Of a stretch of DNA of 64,000 nucleotides, positions 49,104 to 57,453 are shown piece by piece; the first letter of the stretch is position 1, and each line of letters starts with the position of its first letter. Source of the DNA: an uncultured Collinsella sp. (GTDB lineage: Bacteria; Actinomycetota; Coriobacteriia; Coriobacteriales; Coriobacteriaceae). A model generated the notes under the pieces. It was given only the letters and a program-made list of their open reading frames with translations, had not been told where the DNA came from and did no database searches. The translations under genes were made by a program, and so were the position numbers. The stretch spans positions 1 through 64,000 of the forward strand of contig CALFDJ010000042.1 in NCBI GenBank assembly GCA_937950325.1, given 5' to 3'.

Positions 49104-50885
49104 ATGCTGCTTACGCAAACGACAACGCCCGAGGACGTCAAGGCTCTCGACCGCGCCGAGCTTCCGCTGCTCTGCGGCGAGATTCGCCACGCCATCCTCG
49201 AAAGCTCCGCCGCTGTCGGCGGACACGTTGCCCCCAACCTGGGCGTCGTTGAGCTTACGGTTGCGCTTCATCGCGTGTTTAACTCCCCTATCGACAAGAT
49301 TGTCTTTGACGTTTCGCACCAGACCTACGCCCACAAGGCGCTGACCGGGCGCGCGTATACCTATATCGATCCGGAACGTTTTGGCGAGGCTTCTGGCTTT
49401 GCCAATCCCGACGAGTCCGAGCACGACCTGTTCGCCATGGGCCACACCTCCACATCGGTGAGCCTGGGCTGCGGCCTGGCACACGCCCGCGATCTGGCGG
49501 GCGACAGCTACAACGTCATCACCATCATTGGCGACGGCTCGCTTTCGGGCGGCTTGGCGTTTGAGGGCTTCAACAATGCCGCCGAACTCGACAGCAACCT
49601 GATCATCATCGTCAACGATAACGACCAGTCCATCGCCGAGAACCACGGTGGCCTCTATCGCAATCTGGCCGAGCTGCGCACCAGCAACGGCACCTGTGAG
49701 CGCAACGTTTTCCGCGCGATGGGACTCGACTACCGTTATTTGGACGCCGGCAACGACGTGTTGGCCCTGGTCGACGCGCTGCAGGAACTGCGCAATATCG
49801 ATCATCCCATCGTGCTGCACGTCTCCACCGCCAAGGGCAAGGGCTTTGAGCCGGCCCAGAGCGACCCCGAACGCTGGCACCACGTGGGTCCGTTTGACAT
49901 GGCGACTGGGCGCAAGCTTTGCCCGGGCCATCCGAGCGAGCCCGCGCCGCGCACCTATGCTGACATTACGGGCGAGGCGCTCAGCGCCGCCATCGAGCGC
50001 GATCCACAGGTCGTTGGCATCACGGCCGCCACGCCCTACATTATGGGCTTTACACCCGAGCTTCGCGCTGCCGCCGGCAAACAGTTCGTCGATGTGGGCA
50101 TTGCCGAGGAGCACGCCGTGACCTTTGCCACCGCGCTTGCGCGCTCGGGCGCCAAGCCAGTCTTTGGTGTGTACGGCACGTTTTTGCAGCGCGCCTACGA
50201 CGAGCTGTGGCACGACCTGTGCCTCAACGACGCCCCCGCAACCATTTTGGTGTTTGGTGCGTCAATCTTTGGCACCACGTCCGAGACGCATCTTTCGTTC
50301 TTTGATATTTCCATGCTGGGCGGTCTTCCCAACATGCACTACTTGGCGCCTGCCTGCATGGAGGAATATCTGTCCATGCTGAGCTGGTCGCTCGACCACC
50401 GCGAGCATCCCGTGGCAATCCGCGTACCGGGCATCGGCCTGGTAAGCCGCCCCGACCTTGCGCCCGCCGAAGACACCGACTACAGCGCCGTTCGCTACAA
50501 CGTGGTGCGTCAGGGCCGCGACGTTGCCGTGCTCGCGCTTGGCGATTTCTTTGAGCTGGGTGAGCGCGTGGCAAACCGTCTGACTGCCGAGTACGGCATC
50601 GAGGCCACGCTCGTCAACCCGCGCTTTGCAACCGAGCTCGACCGCGAGTTCCTCGACAGTCTTGCCGCCGAGCATCGCGTTGTCGTCACCCTCGAGGACG
50701 GCATCTTGGACGGCGGCTGGGGCGAGCGCGTGGCGTGCTACCTGGCCTGCACGCCCGTACGTACCCGCACCTTCGGCATCGCCAAGGGCTTCCCCGACCG
50801 CTACGACCCCAACGAATTGCTCGCACAGAACGGCATGACGATCGAGAACATGGCCGCCGAAGCCGTAAGGCTACTCAACGAGTAA
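49104..50885 (+). CDS. dxs: 1-deoxy-D-xylulose-5-phosphate synthase
   Basis: Thiamine-diphosphate enzyme joining pyruvate and glyceraldehyde-3-phosphate, the entry to the non-mevalonate isoprenoid pathway. The 593-residue protein shows the ThDP motif GDGSLSGG with NDNDQSI near 150-180, the GHTSTSVSLGCGLAHARDLA segment, the catalytic glutamate in DVGIAEEHAVTFATALARSG, and a transketolase C-terminal domain. It is a little shorter than the usual 620-640. Start at 49104; GGAG lies 12 bases upstream. It is monocistronic and ends in a strong terminator. Confidence 0.96.
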   Translation: MLLTQTTTPEDVKALDRAELPLLCGEIRHAILESSAAVGGHVAPNLGVVELTVALHRVFNSPIDKIVFDVSHQTYAHKALTGRAYTYIDPERFGEASGFANPDESEHDLFAMGHTSTSVSLGCGLAHARDLAGDSYNVITIIGDGSLSGGLAFEGFNNAAELDSNLIIIVNDNDQSIAENHGGLYRNLAELRTSNGTCERNVFRAMGLDYRYLDAGNDVLALVDALQELRNIDHPIVLHVSTAKGKGFEPAQSDPERWHHVGPFDMATGRKLCPGHPSEPAPRTYADITGEALSAAIERDPQVVGITAATPYIMGFTPELRAAAGKQFVDVGIAEEHAVTFATALARSGAKPVFGVYGTFLQRAYDELWHDLCLNDAPATILVFGASIFGTTSETHLSFFDISMLGGLPNMHYLAPACMEEYLSMLSWSLDHREHPVAIRVPGIGLVSRPDLAPAEDTDYSAVRYNVVRQGRDVAVLALGDFFELGERVANRLTAEYGIEATLVNPRFATELDREFLDSLAAEHRVVVTLEDGILDGGWGERVACYLACTPVRTRTFGIAKGFPDRYDPNELLAQNGMTIENMAAEAVRLLNE

Positions 50886-50886
50886 G

Positions 50887-50923
50887 AAAACCTCCGCAAG
50901 GGAAGCACCCCTGCGGAGGTTTT
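50887..50923 (+). terminator. Terminator of dxs
   Basis: AAAACCTCCGCA (50887-50898) pairs with TGCGGAGGTTTT (50912-50923), followed by AATTTT. Confidence 0.9.
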
Positions 50924-50940
50924 AATTTTCGCGACGCGAT

Positions 50941-51160
50941 TATCTCAATCTGTAACATCTAGGACCCGAATTCCCGTCTAACTGTTACAGATCTAGACAA
51001 GACATCTTAGTCCCTGGCCTTTGTCTCAATCTGTAACAGATAGAGACCTTTTGTCCGTCCAGATGTTACAGATTGAGACATTCGAATCCCCCTAAGGAAA
51101 TAATCTCAATCTGTAACAGTTACTCGGCAAAAACGGCTGCAGATGTTACAGATCGAGACA
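50941..51160. repeat. Array of three 59-bp palindromic units
   Basis: Units at 50941-50999, 51022-51080 and 51102-51160 are each exactly 59 bases: a 17-base arm (consensus TGTCTCAATCTGTAACA), a 25-base unique loop and the reverse-complement arm. The second unit is perfect; the others have a few mismatches. Units are 22 and 21 bases apart. The loops and gaps are unrelated to each other. It fills the space between the ends of dxs and the alcohol dehydrogenase gene. No cas genes are nearby. Confidence 0.9.
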
Positions 51161-51174
51161 AAGCAGCAAGGCAA

Positions 51175-52377
51175 CTAACGGTAGCTGTTCTTGAGAATTT
51201 TGACGACGTCGGGGTCGGTCAGCGTCACGGGGTCGTGGCTGAACAGGACGCCGTTGGTCGTCAGAGCGTTATGCGCGATGGCCGGCAACTCTTCTGCCAT
51301 AATCCCCCATTCGCTCATGGCAAGGTCGACCACATGACAGGCCTCCATCAGGCGCGTAAGCTCAATCACAAAATCATGCGGATCATCCGCGGCGGCATTA
51401 CCTATCAGGCGCGCCATGTCGATATAGCGCTCGGGTGCGGCACCGTGATCGATCATCCACGTGTGATAGGCACGGGCGATCATAATGAGACCGGCACCGT
51501 GCGGCAGGTCGTGATGATGCGCACTCATGCCATGTTCAAGACCATGCGAGCCCGTGGTGCCCGAGGCATCCATGGCATAACCGCCGAGTGTGTTGGCAAA
51601 CGCAAGGCTCGAGCGCGCCTCCAGGTCATCGCCATTATTGACGCACGTAGGCAGTGCCACGGCGGCACGGCGGATGCCTTCGCGGCAAACCATGTCACCC
51701 ATGGGCGTGTTGGTATTTGAGATGTAGCACTCAACGCAATGGAACAGGGCGTCGAATCCCTGATAGGCGGTCAGACGTGCTGGAACGCTCACCATGAGCT
51801 CGGGGTCGACGATTGAAAGCACTGGGAACAGGCGCGGATCGCCCAGGCGAAGCTTCTCGTCATTGTCCTCGCAGGACAGGACGCCGCCCGCATCGACCTC
51901 GGAGCCGGTACCCGCCGTGGTAGTCACGCAAACAAGCGGCAGCGGATTGTTGGGGATAGGCAGGCCGAGCGCAGTGCCGCCATTCACAAAGTCCCAGATG
52001 TCACCGGGGCACTCGTTGCCCTCGGCATCGGTATGCGGGTTGGCCGCCACCGCGCAGATGCCCTTGCTGCCGTCCATGACCGAACCGCCGCCAAGCGCCA
52101 GTATAAAATCACAGCCACGGGTGCGCGCCATCCAGCCACCTGCGTTGACGGTTTCGCGCAGCGGATTGGGCTCAATGCGATCGAATAGCTCGTGCGCCAC
52201 GCCGGCGCGTTCGAGCTCCGCCTCCACGCGCCTCAGGTATCCAAAGCGCTTGACCGAGTTGCCGCCGGTGGTAACGATGAGTGCTTTGGTGCCAGGCAGC
52301 TTCTGCGCGCCCAGCTCGCCCAACTTGCCCGCGCCAAACAACACCTTGGTCGGTGCGAAAAACGAATAACCGCTCAT
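51175..52377 (-). CDS. Iron-containing alcohol dehydrogenase
   Basis: A 400-residue group III dehydrogenase, NAD(P)-dependent and using Fe2+ or Zn2+, close to butanol/lactaldehyde dehydrogenases. It has the N-terminal FFAPTKVLFGAGKLGELG, nucleotide motif ILALGGGSVMDGSKGICA, TTAGTGSEVDAGG and metal ligands in HCVECYISN and SHGLEHGMSAHHHDLPHGAG. Start at 52377 after AAGGAGA. Single gene; its physiological alcohol or aldehyde is not evident. Confidence 0.94.
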   Translation of the reverse strand: MSGYSFFAPTKVLFGAGKLGELGAQKLPGTKALIVTTGGNSVKRFGYLRRVEAELERAGVAHELFDRIEPNPLRETVNAGGWMARTRGCDFILALGGGSVMDGSKGICAVAANPHTDAEGNECPGDIWDFVNGGTALGLPIPNNPLPLVCVTTTAGTGSEVDAGGVLSCEDNDEKLRLGDPRLFPVLSIVDPELMVSVPARLTAYQGFDALFHCVECYISNTNTPMGDMVCREGIRRAAVALPTCVNNGDDLEARSSLAFANTLGGYAMDASGTTGSHGLEHGMSAHHHDLPHGAGLIMIARAYHTWMIDHGAAPERYIDMARLIGNAAADDPHDFVIELTRLMEACHVVDLAMSEWGIMAEELPAIAHNALTTNGVLFSHDPVTLTDPDVVKILKNSYR

Positions 52378-52480
52378 ACGCGATCTCCTTACTTATATAT
52401 GCGTCGCGCTGCCGCCATTATAGCGACCGCCGCGAGCGATCATGCCGTCTGCAAAATGCTTTCTTAACTGCAATAACTGA

Positions 52481-52530
52481 CGTTTGCCCAGATAAAACCT
52501 GCCAAAATAGACCTGTCCCTTTTTGGTAGG
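52481..52530 (+). repeat. REP-like hairpin repeat, copy C
   Basis: Same family as copies A, B, D and E. It lies between divergent genes, upstream of the amino-acid transporter promoter. Confidence 0.85.
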
Positions 52531-52573
52531 CAGAATAACCCATAAGGTAAGTATGTTTCTGAGTTATTTCGTG

Positions 52574-52603
52574 TTGACCCATTTGAGCGCGATAGGGTAT
52601 AAC
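52574..52603 (+). promoter_or_regulatory. Promoter of the amino-acid ABC transporter
   Basis: TTGACC (52574-52579), 18 bases, TATAAC (52598-52603), close to the sigma-70 consensus; transcription would start about 36 bases before the start codon. Confidence 0.75.
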
Positions 52604-52646
52604 TCTACTCAACCGCTAGGGATTTTATTGAGAAAGGTGTTCTACC

Positions 52647-53642
52647 ATGAGCAAGAACCTCTCCCAGCAGGTCGTTCTCGACCGCCGCGGCTTTGTCGCC
52701 GCTACCTTCGCAACCGTCGCCGGCCTTGGTCTTGCCGGCTGCTCCGACACCAGCGCCGAGGCCGACAAGGGTTCCGCCGCCGGTTCCTCCAAGAGCTCCG
52801 AGGATACCGAGGCTTCTACCACGCTCGACGCTAAGGCATTCGACAAGCTCGTCAACGACGGCCCCAAGGCCGATGACGACGCCATCGCCGCCAGCACCTG
52901 GGCCACGGCCGTCAAGGACGCCGGCGTCTTTAAGATCGGTGGCGTTCAGACCTCCACGCTCTTCTCCCTCCTCAACGAGAAAGACGGTCAGACCCGCGGC
53001 TTCGACGCCGGTATCGCACAGCTCCTGTCCAACTACATTCTGGGCGAGAACAAGGTCGAGATCACCCAGGTTACCTCGGACACACGCGAGTCCGTCCTGC
53101 AGAACGGCCAGGTCGACGCTGTCTTTGCCACCTACACCATCACTGACGAGCGCAAGAAGCTCGTCTCCTTTGCCGGCCCCTACTACTACACGCAGCAGGC
53201 CATCCTGGTGCTCGCCGATAACGACGACATCAAGAGCGTCGACGACTTGGCCGACAAGAACGTCGCTGTCCAGTCCGGCTCCAACGGCCCCGCCATCCTG
53301 GAGGAGTTCGTTCCCAAGGCCAGCCAGCAGGAGTTCAAGACCGACGAGGAGGCCCGCCAGGCACTCCAGCAGGGTCGCGTTGATGCCTACGTCATCGATA
53401 ACAACATGCAGCAGAGCGCCCTGGTCCGCGAGCCCGGCAAGTACAAGATCGCCGGCAAGCCCTTCGGCAGCAAGGAGCCCTACGGCATCGGCCTGCCGCT
53501 CGATTCCGACGGCGTCGCCTTTGTCAACGACTTCCTTAAGAAGATCGAGGACGATGGCACCTGGACCGAGCTGTGGCAGGTCTGCATCGGCGACCGTACG
53601 GGCGACACCAATGTTCCCGAGCTGCCCGAGATCGGCGCCTAA
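52647..53642 (+). CDS. Amino-acid ABC transporter substrate-binding lipoprotein
   Basis: A periplasmic-binding-type protein of 331 residues tethered to the outer face of the membrane. The signal has twin arginines at 13-14 (DRRGFVAAT) and a lipobox LAGC with the lipidated Cys32. A Ser/Glu-rich linker follows, then the SBP_bac_3 domain (KIGGVQTSTLFSLLNEKDGQ; GFDAGIAQLLSNYIL; AVFATYTITDERKKLVSFAG). Genes for two permeases and an ATPase follow, typical of glutamine/glutamate or other polar amino-acid uptake. Twin arginines suggest possible Tat export, though the pattern is weak. Confidence 0.92.
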   Translation: MSKNLSQQVVLDRRGFVAATFATVAGLGLAGCSDTSAEADKGSAAGSSKSSEDTEASTTLDAKAFDKLVNDGPKADDDAIAASTWATAVKDAGVFKIGGVQTSTLFSLLNEKDGQTRGFDAGIAQLLSNYILGENKVEITQVTSDTRESVLQNGQVDAVFATYTITDERKKLVSFAGPYYYTQQAILVLADNDDIKSVDDLADKNVAVQSGSNGPAILEEFVPKASQQEFKTDEEARQALQQGRVDAYVIDNNMQQSALVREPGKYKIAGKPFGSKEPYGIGLPLDSDGVAFVNDFLKKIEDDGTWTELWQVCIGDRTGDTNVPELPEIGA

Positions 53643-53730
53643 ACAGCGAGCCTAGTAACGGCCGCAACGAAACCATATGGAAACGCACGATCCGCTTTAT
53701 TGCGGTAAACTGTTTCCTCACTGAGTTGTC

Positions 53731-53756
53731 GGGGCTTCCGTACACACGGGAGCCCC
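53731..53756 (+). terminator. Partial terminator after the binding-protein gene
   Basis: GGGGCTTCCGT (53731-53741) pairs with ACGGGAGCCCC (53746-53756), loop ACAC, then TTTCC. It probably limits read-through so that binding protein is made in excess of permease. Confidence 0.7.
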
Positions 53757-53780
53757 TTTCCTTATCAGCGGGAGGTCCGC

Positions 53781-54440
53781 ATGAGTCTCTCCGAACTCTG
53801 GTCGCTCTATGGCCAGAACTATATCGACGCGCTGCTCGCAACCTGGGGCATGACGCTTGAGTCGTTTGCCATCGCCATGGTGCTGGCCGTCGCCGTCACC
53901 GTGATGCGCGTGTCGCCGCTCAAGCCGCTGCGCGTCTTTGGCGACCTGTATGTCCAGGTCTTCCGTAACATCCCCGGCATCGCGCTGCTCATCATCGTCG
54001 TCTACGCACTGCCGCCGCTCAAGGTCGTCCTGCCCTACCGCACCTGCGTTTTCGTCGCCACGGTCCTTTTGGGCTCGGCCTTTGGCTCCGAAAACTTTAT
54101 GAGCGGCATCAACACCGTCGGCGTCGGTCAGGTCGAAGCCGCACGTTCGCTCGGCATGAGCTTTAATCGCATCCTCGCCAAGATCGTGATTCCGCAGGCA
54201 CTGCGCTCAAGTGTATTGCCCATGACCAACCTCTTTATCGCCGTCATGCTCACCACCGCGCTCGGCAGCCAGGTGCCGCTTAAACCGCAGGAGCTCACCG
54301 GCGTGGTGAGCTACATCAACACGCGCTCGCTCGGCGGCGTCGCCGCGTTCTTTATCTCGGCGCTCGGCTACCTGGGCACGGCCTTTGTGGTAAGCCACAT
54401 TGGCAACTATATCGATAAGAAGGTGAGGATCCTCCGATGA
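53781..54440 (+). CDS. Amino-acid ABC transporter permease
   Basis: A 219-residue HisM/GlnP-type permease with about five helices (TLESFAIAMVLAVAVTVMRV; IPGIALLIIVVYALPPLKVV). The EAA loop is GVGQVEAARSLGMSFNRILA with IVIPQALRSSVLP. Start ATG at 53781 after GGGAGG. It overlaps the second permease by four bases; the two should form a heterodimeric channel. Confidence 0.93.
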   Translation: MSLSELWSLYGQNYIDALLATWGMTLESFAIAMVLAVAVTVMRVSPLKPLRVFGDLYVQVFRNIPGIALLIIVVYALPPLKVVLPYRTCVFVATVLLGSAFGSENFMSGINTVGVGQVEAARSLGMSFNRILAKIVIPQALRSSVLPMTNLFIAVMLTTALGSQVPLKPQELTGVVSYINTRSLGGVAAFFISALGYLGTAFVVSHIGNYIDKKVRILR

Positions 54441-55270
54441 GCAAGCATTCCTCCCCTGCGCTCACCATGCGCGATGCGCTCTACGAGGCTCCCGGCCCCA
54501 AGATGCGCGCCAAGATTCGCATCGGCACCGCCATCTCGCTTGTTGCCGTCGCCGCGCTCGTCGTCCTGGTGCTGCAGCGCTTTTATGTGACTGGTCAGCT
54601 TTCGGTCCACTATTGGTATTTCTTTACGCACCTCACCACCTGGAAGTTCTTGCTTGCCGGCTTTGAGGGCACCGTTAAAGTCGCACTCACCGCTGGCGCC
54701 ATCGCGCTGGTGCTGGGCTTAGCCCTTATGCTCGGCCGCACCAGCGACATTAAGCCGCTGCAGCTGGTCTGTCGCGTGCTCACCGATTTCTTCCGCGGCG
54801 TACCGAGCCTTCTGTTCATCTACTTCTTCTTTTTGGTGCTGCCCCAGTACAAGATCGCGCTACCGTCGTTTTGGATGCTCACGCTTCCCGTCGCGCTCGC
54901 CGCAGCCGGTGTACTTGCCGAGATCTTCCGTGCCGGCGTCAACGCCGTGCCGCGCGGTCAGGTCGAGGCCGCCCAGGCACTCGGTCTCTCCAGGGCCAAA
55001 ATCACCTTTAAAATCGTGTTGCCGCAGGCTATTCGGTTTATCATTCCGTCCTTGATTTCGCAGCTTGTGGTCGTGGTCAAGGACACCACCGTCGCCTACG
55101 TGGTGAGCTACCCCGACCTCATGCAAAACGCCCGCGTGCTCATTACCAACTACGACGCCCTCGTATCGGTCTACCTGGTGATCGCAGTCATCTACATCCT
55201 CATCAACGTCGCGATCAACAAGGCCGCTGTCTATGTTTCGCACAAGACCGGCGCGACCATCATCCGCTAA
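54437..55270 (+). CDS. Amino-acid ABC transporter permease
   Basis: Second permease, 277 residues, with an N-terminal extension of about 30 residues before the first helix (AISLVAVAALVVLVLQRFYV) and the EAA loop PRGQVEAAQALGLSRAKITF. LTDFFRGVPSLLFIYFFFL is characteristic of polar amino-acid permeases. Its ATG overlaps the stop of the first permease. Confidence 0.93.
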   Translation: MSKHSSPALTMRDALYEAPGPKMRAKIRIGTAISLVAVAALVVLVLQRFYVTGQLSVHYWYFFTHLTTWKFLLAGFEGTVKVALTAGAIALVLGLALMLGRTSDIKPLQLVCRVLTDFFRGVPSLLFIYFFFLVLPQYKIALPSFWMLTLPVALAAAGVLAEIFRAGVNAVPRGQVEAAQALGLSRAKITFKIVLPQAIRFIIPSLISQLVVVVKDTTVAYVVSYPDLMQNARVLITNYDALVSVYLVIAVIYILINVAINKAAVYVSHKTGATIIR

Positions 55271-55306
55271 CGCTTTACCATTTCAAGTCATAAGGAGCCG
55301 AGCACC

Positions 55307-56071
55307 ATGGCACAGAGTACCTCTTCCACCGGCAATCAGCCGCTGATCGAGCTCAGACACGTCGATAAGCACTATGGCGACCTGCACGTTCTCAACGACA
55401 TCAATCTGTCGGTCGACCGCGGCGAGGTCGTCGTGGTGATTGGCCCCTCGGGCTCGGGCAAGTCGACCATGTGCCGCACCATCAACCGCCTGGAAACTAT
55501 CGACTCGGGCGAGATCCTCATCGAGGGCGAGCCCCTGCCGCAAGAAGGCAAGGATCTTGCCCGCATGCGCGCCGAACTGGGCATGGTGTTTCAGCAGTTC
55601 AACCTGTTTGCGCATATGAACGTACTGCAGAACGTCATGCTGGGGCCGGTCGACGTGCTGGGCGTGTCCAAGGAAGAGGCTCGTGAGCGCGCCATGGACC
55701 TGCTGAGCCGCGTGGGCGTGGCCGAGCAGGCCGACAAGGTACCCGCACAGCTTTCGGGCGGCCAGCAGCAGCGCGTAGCCATCGCCCGTTCACTCGCCAT
55801 GCAGCCCAAGGCCATGCTTTTTGACGAGCCCACGAGCGCCCTTGACCCCGAGATGATCAACGAGGTGCTCGAGGCCATGGTCCGCCTGGCCCAGCAGGGC
55901 ATGACGATGATCGTCGTCACGCACGAGATGAACTTCGCCCGCCGCGTGGCCGACCGCGTCGTGTTTATGGCCGACGGCCAGATCGTGGAAACCGGCACGC
56001 CTGACGAGTTCTTCGACCGCCCCCAAACCAAGCGCGCCCAGGACTTCCTCAACTCCATCAAGGGTCACTAA
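55307..56071 (+). CDS. Amino-acid ABC transporter ATP-binding protein
   Basis: A 254-residue ATPase of the GlnQ/HisP type: Walker A GPSGSGKSTMCRTINRLE, Q-loop MVFQQFNLFAHM, signature QLSGGQQQRVAIARSLAM, Walker B MLFDEPTSALDPEM and the H-loop in VVTHEMNFARRVAD. It drives the transporter formed by the preceding genes, 36 bases downstream of the second permease with its own AAGGAG site. Confidence 0.96.
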   Translation: MAQSTSSTGNQPLIELRHVDKHYGDLHVLNDINLSVDRGEVVVVIGPSGSGKSTMCRTINRLETIDSGEILIEGEPLPQEGKDLARMRAELGMVFQQFNLFAHMNVLQNVMLGPVDVLGVSKEEARERAMDLLSRVGVAEQADKVPAQLSGGQQQRVAIARSLAMQPKAMLFDEPTSALDPEMINEVLEAMVRLAQQGMTMIVVTHEMNFARRVADRVVFMADGQIVETGTPDEFFDRPQTKRAQDFLNSIKGH

Positions 56072-56158
56072 CCCAATTGCCACGCGGGCAAATTCATCAG
56101 TAACGTTTGCCCCGCGTCACCCCTGTGCCATGTCCACCCGGATTCGAAAGCCGCAACC

Positions 56159-56968
56159 ATGATCGGAACCCGCACCTCATCGTCCTACACCCCGTATGTC
56201 GACGTCGACCCCGCCGACCGCCCACTCATCCTCGTCGCACCGCGTTGGGAAGAAGCAAAGCCGTTTTTGAGCGAGACGCTCTCCCCCAACGAGGAAATCG
56301 CAAGTGTCTTTGTCGATGCCATTCTTGCCGCCGGCGGACTGCCGCTGCAGATGTCCATCACCGAGGACATTGAGGTTATCCGTCATTACGTCGATATCGC
56401 CGACGGCATCGCCATTCCCGGCGGCCCCGATGTCAATCCCAAACGTTGGGGCGATGATCGACCCTACGACCCCACCCTCTGCTGCGAGATCCGCGATAGC
56501 TTTGAGTTTAAGCTGGTCGGCGAGGTGCTCCGCGCCAAAAAGCCGCTCTTTACCACCTGCCGCGGCACGCAGCTGCTCAACGTCGCCACCGGCGGCACCC
56601 TGTGCATGGACGTGCCGAGCCTGGGCGCGCGCGAGGGCCGCACGCAGTGGCGCCATACCCACGTGCTCAACGACCCCGTGCATCCCGTCGAAGTCGTGCC
56701 GGGCTCGCTGCTGGAGCGCGCGGTTGGCGGGCACAGGCTGATCCAGACCAACTCCGCGCACCACTGCTGCGTGGAGCGTCTGGGTAAAAGCACGCGCTTG
56801 GTCGCCAAGGCAACCGACGGCGTTCCTGAGTGCATCGAGGTCGAAGGCCAGCCATTCTGTCTAGGCGTGCAATGGCATCCCGAGTACACCTGGCAGACGC
56901 TCGAAACCGACTTTAACCTCTGGAAGTCGTTTGTCGAGGCGGCAGCCAAGGTCAAGCAGGCCCGCTAG
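56159..56968 (+). CDS. Class I glutamine amidotransferase (gamma-glutamyl-GABA hydrolase/PuuD-like)
   Basis: A 269-residue peptidase C26 family enzyme. The nucleophile Cys is in LFTTCRGTQLLNVATGGTLC near residue 138 (usually GICRGHQ), the His-Glu pair in LGVQWHPEYTW, and GIAIPGGPDVNPKRWGDD is the substrate region. It may cleave gamma-glutamyl amides for use as nitrogen source. It follows the amino-acid transporter by 87 bases and may be part of its transcript. Start ATG at 56159; the ribosome site is weak. Confidence 0.9.
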   Translation: MIGTRTSSSYTPYVDVDPADRPLILVAPRWEEAKPFLSETLSPNEEIASVFVDAILAAGGLPLQMSITEDIEVIRHYVDIADGIAIPGGPDVNPKRWGDDRPYDPTLCCEIRDSFEFKLVGEVLRAKKPLFTTCRGTQLLNVATGGTLCMDVPSLGAREGRTQWRHTHVLNDPVHPVEVVPGSLLERAVGGHRLIQTNSAHHCCVERLGKSTRLVAKATDGVPECIEVEGQPFCLGVQWHPEYTWQTLETDFNLWKSFVEAAAKVKQAR

Positions 56969-56989
56969 CACGCGAACCACAAAACAGAT

Positions 56990-57030
56990 AAGGGCGCCCC
57001 GCCGGCCACATGGTCCGGCGGGGCGCCCTT
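56990..57030. terminator. Bidirectional terminator between convergent genes
   Basis: Perfect 16-bp stem AAGGGCGCCCCGCCGG (56990-57005) with 57015-57030; 9-base loop. It lies between the amidotransferase (plus) and the HPt gene (minus). Confidence 0.85.
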
Positions 57031-57073
57031 TCACCTATATGTGGCCGGCAAGCAGCCCAAGGCTCGCAAGCTC

Positions 57074-57430
57074 TTATTCAGCCGCCTCGCGCAGAGCCGA
57101 CATCGTTGCCGCATATTGCTGCTGCAGCGCATGCATCCCCTCGCGGGCGCCGTCAACGGTATCGGCGCCGCGCAGCGCCTCGGTCACCACGACCGCCGGC
57201 TCGTACAGATTATCGAATCCCAGGTTCTGGCTCACGCCCTTGAGCGTGTGCGCTGCCATAAACGCACCTTCGGCGTCTCCCGCCGCCATGGCGGCCTCCA
57301 GCTTGTCCATACTCTCGTCATCCAAAAACTTGAGGGCAAAGCGGGCAAGCATTTCCCCGCCCATCAGCCGAGCGCACGCGTCATCATAATTAGCGCCGAT
57401 CTTCTCATACGCCTCACGCATGGAAATCAT
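57074..57430 (-). CDS. Histidine phosphotransfer (HPt) domain protein
   Basis: A 118-residue four-helix HPt protein with the phosphorylatable His in FMAAHTLKGVSQNLGF near residue 61. HPt proteins shuttle phosphate between response-regulator receivers and histidine kinases. It lies 23 bases after the GGDEF-REC-HD-GYP gene, so that receiver domain is a likely partner. Start ATG at 57430 after AAAGGAG. No histidine kinase is present in the window. Confidence 0.9.
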   Translation of the reverse strand: MISMREAYEKIGANYDDACARLMGGEMLARFALKFLDDESMDKLEAAMAAGDAEGAFMAAHTLKGVSQNLGFDNLYEPAVVVTEALRGADTVDGAREGMHALQQQYAATMSALREAAE

Positions 57431-57453
57431 GGATTAAAACTCCTTTGGTCAAA

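Noticed and set aside
50941..51160. CRISPR array
   Set aside because: Repeats alternate in strand as palindrome arms, gaps differ in size class (25 and 21-22), only three units exist and no cas genes are near.
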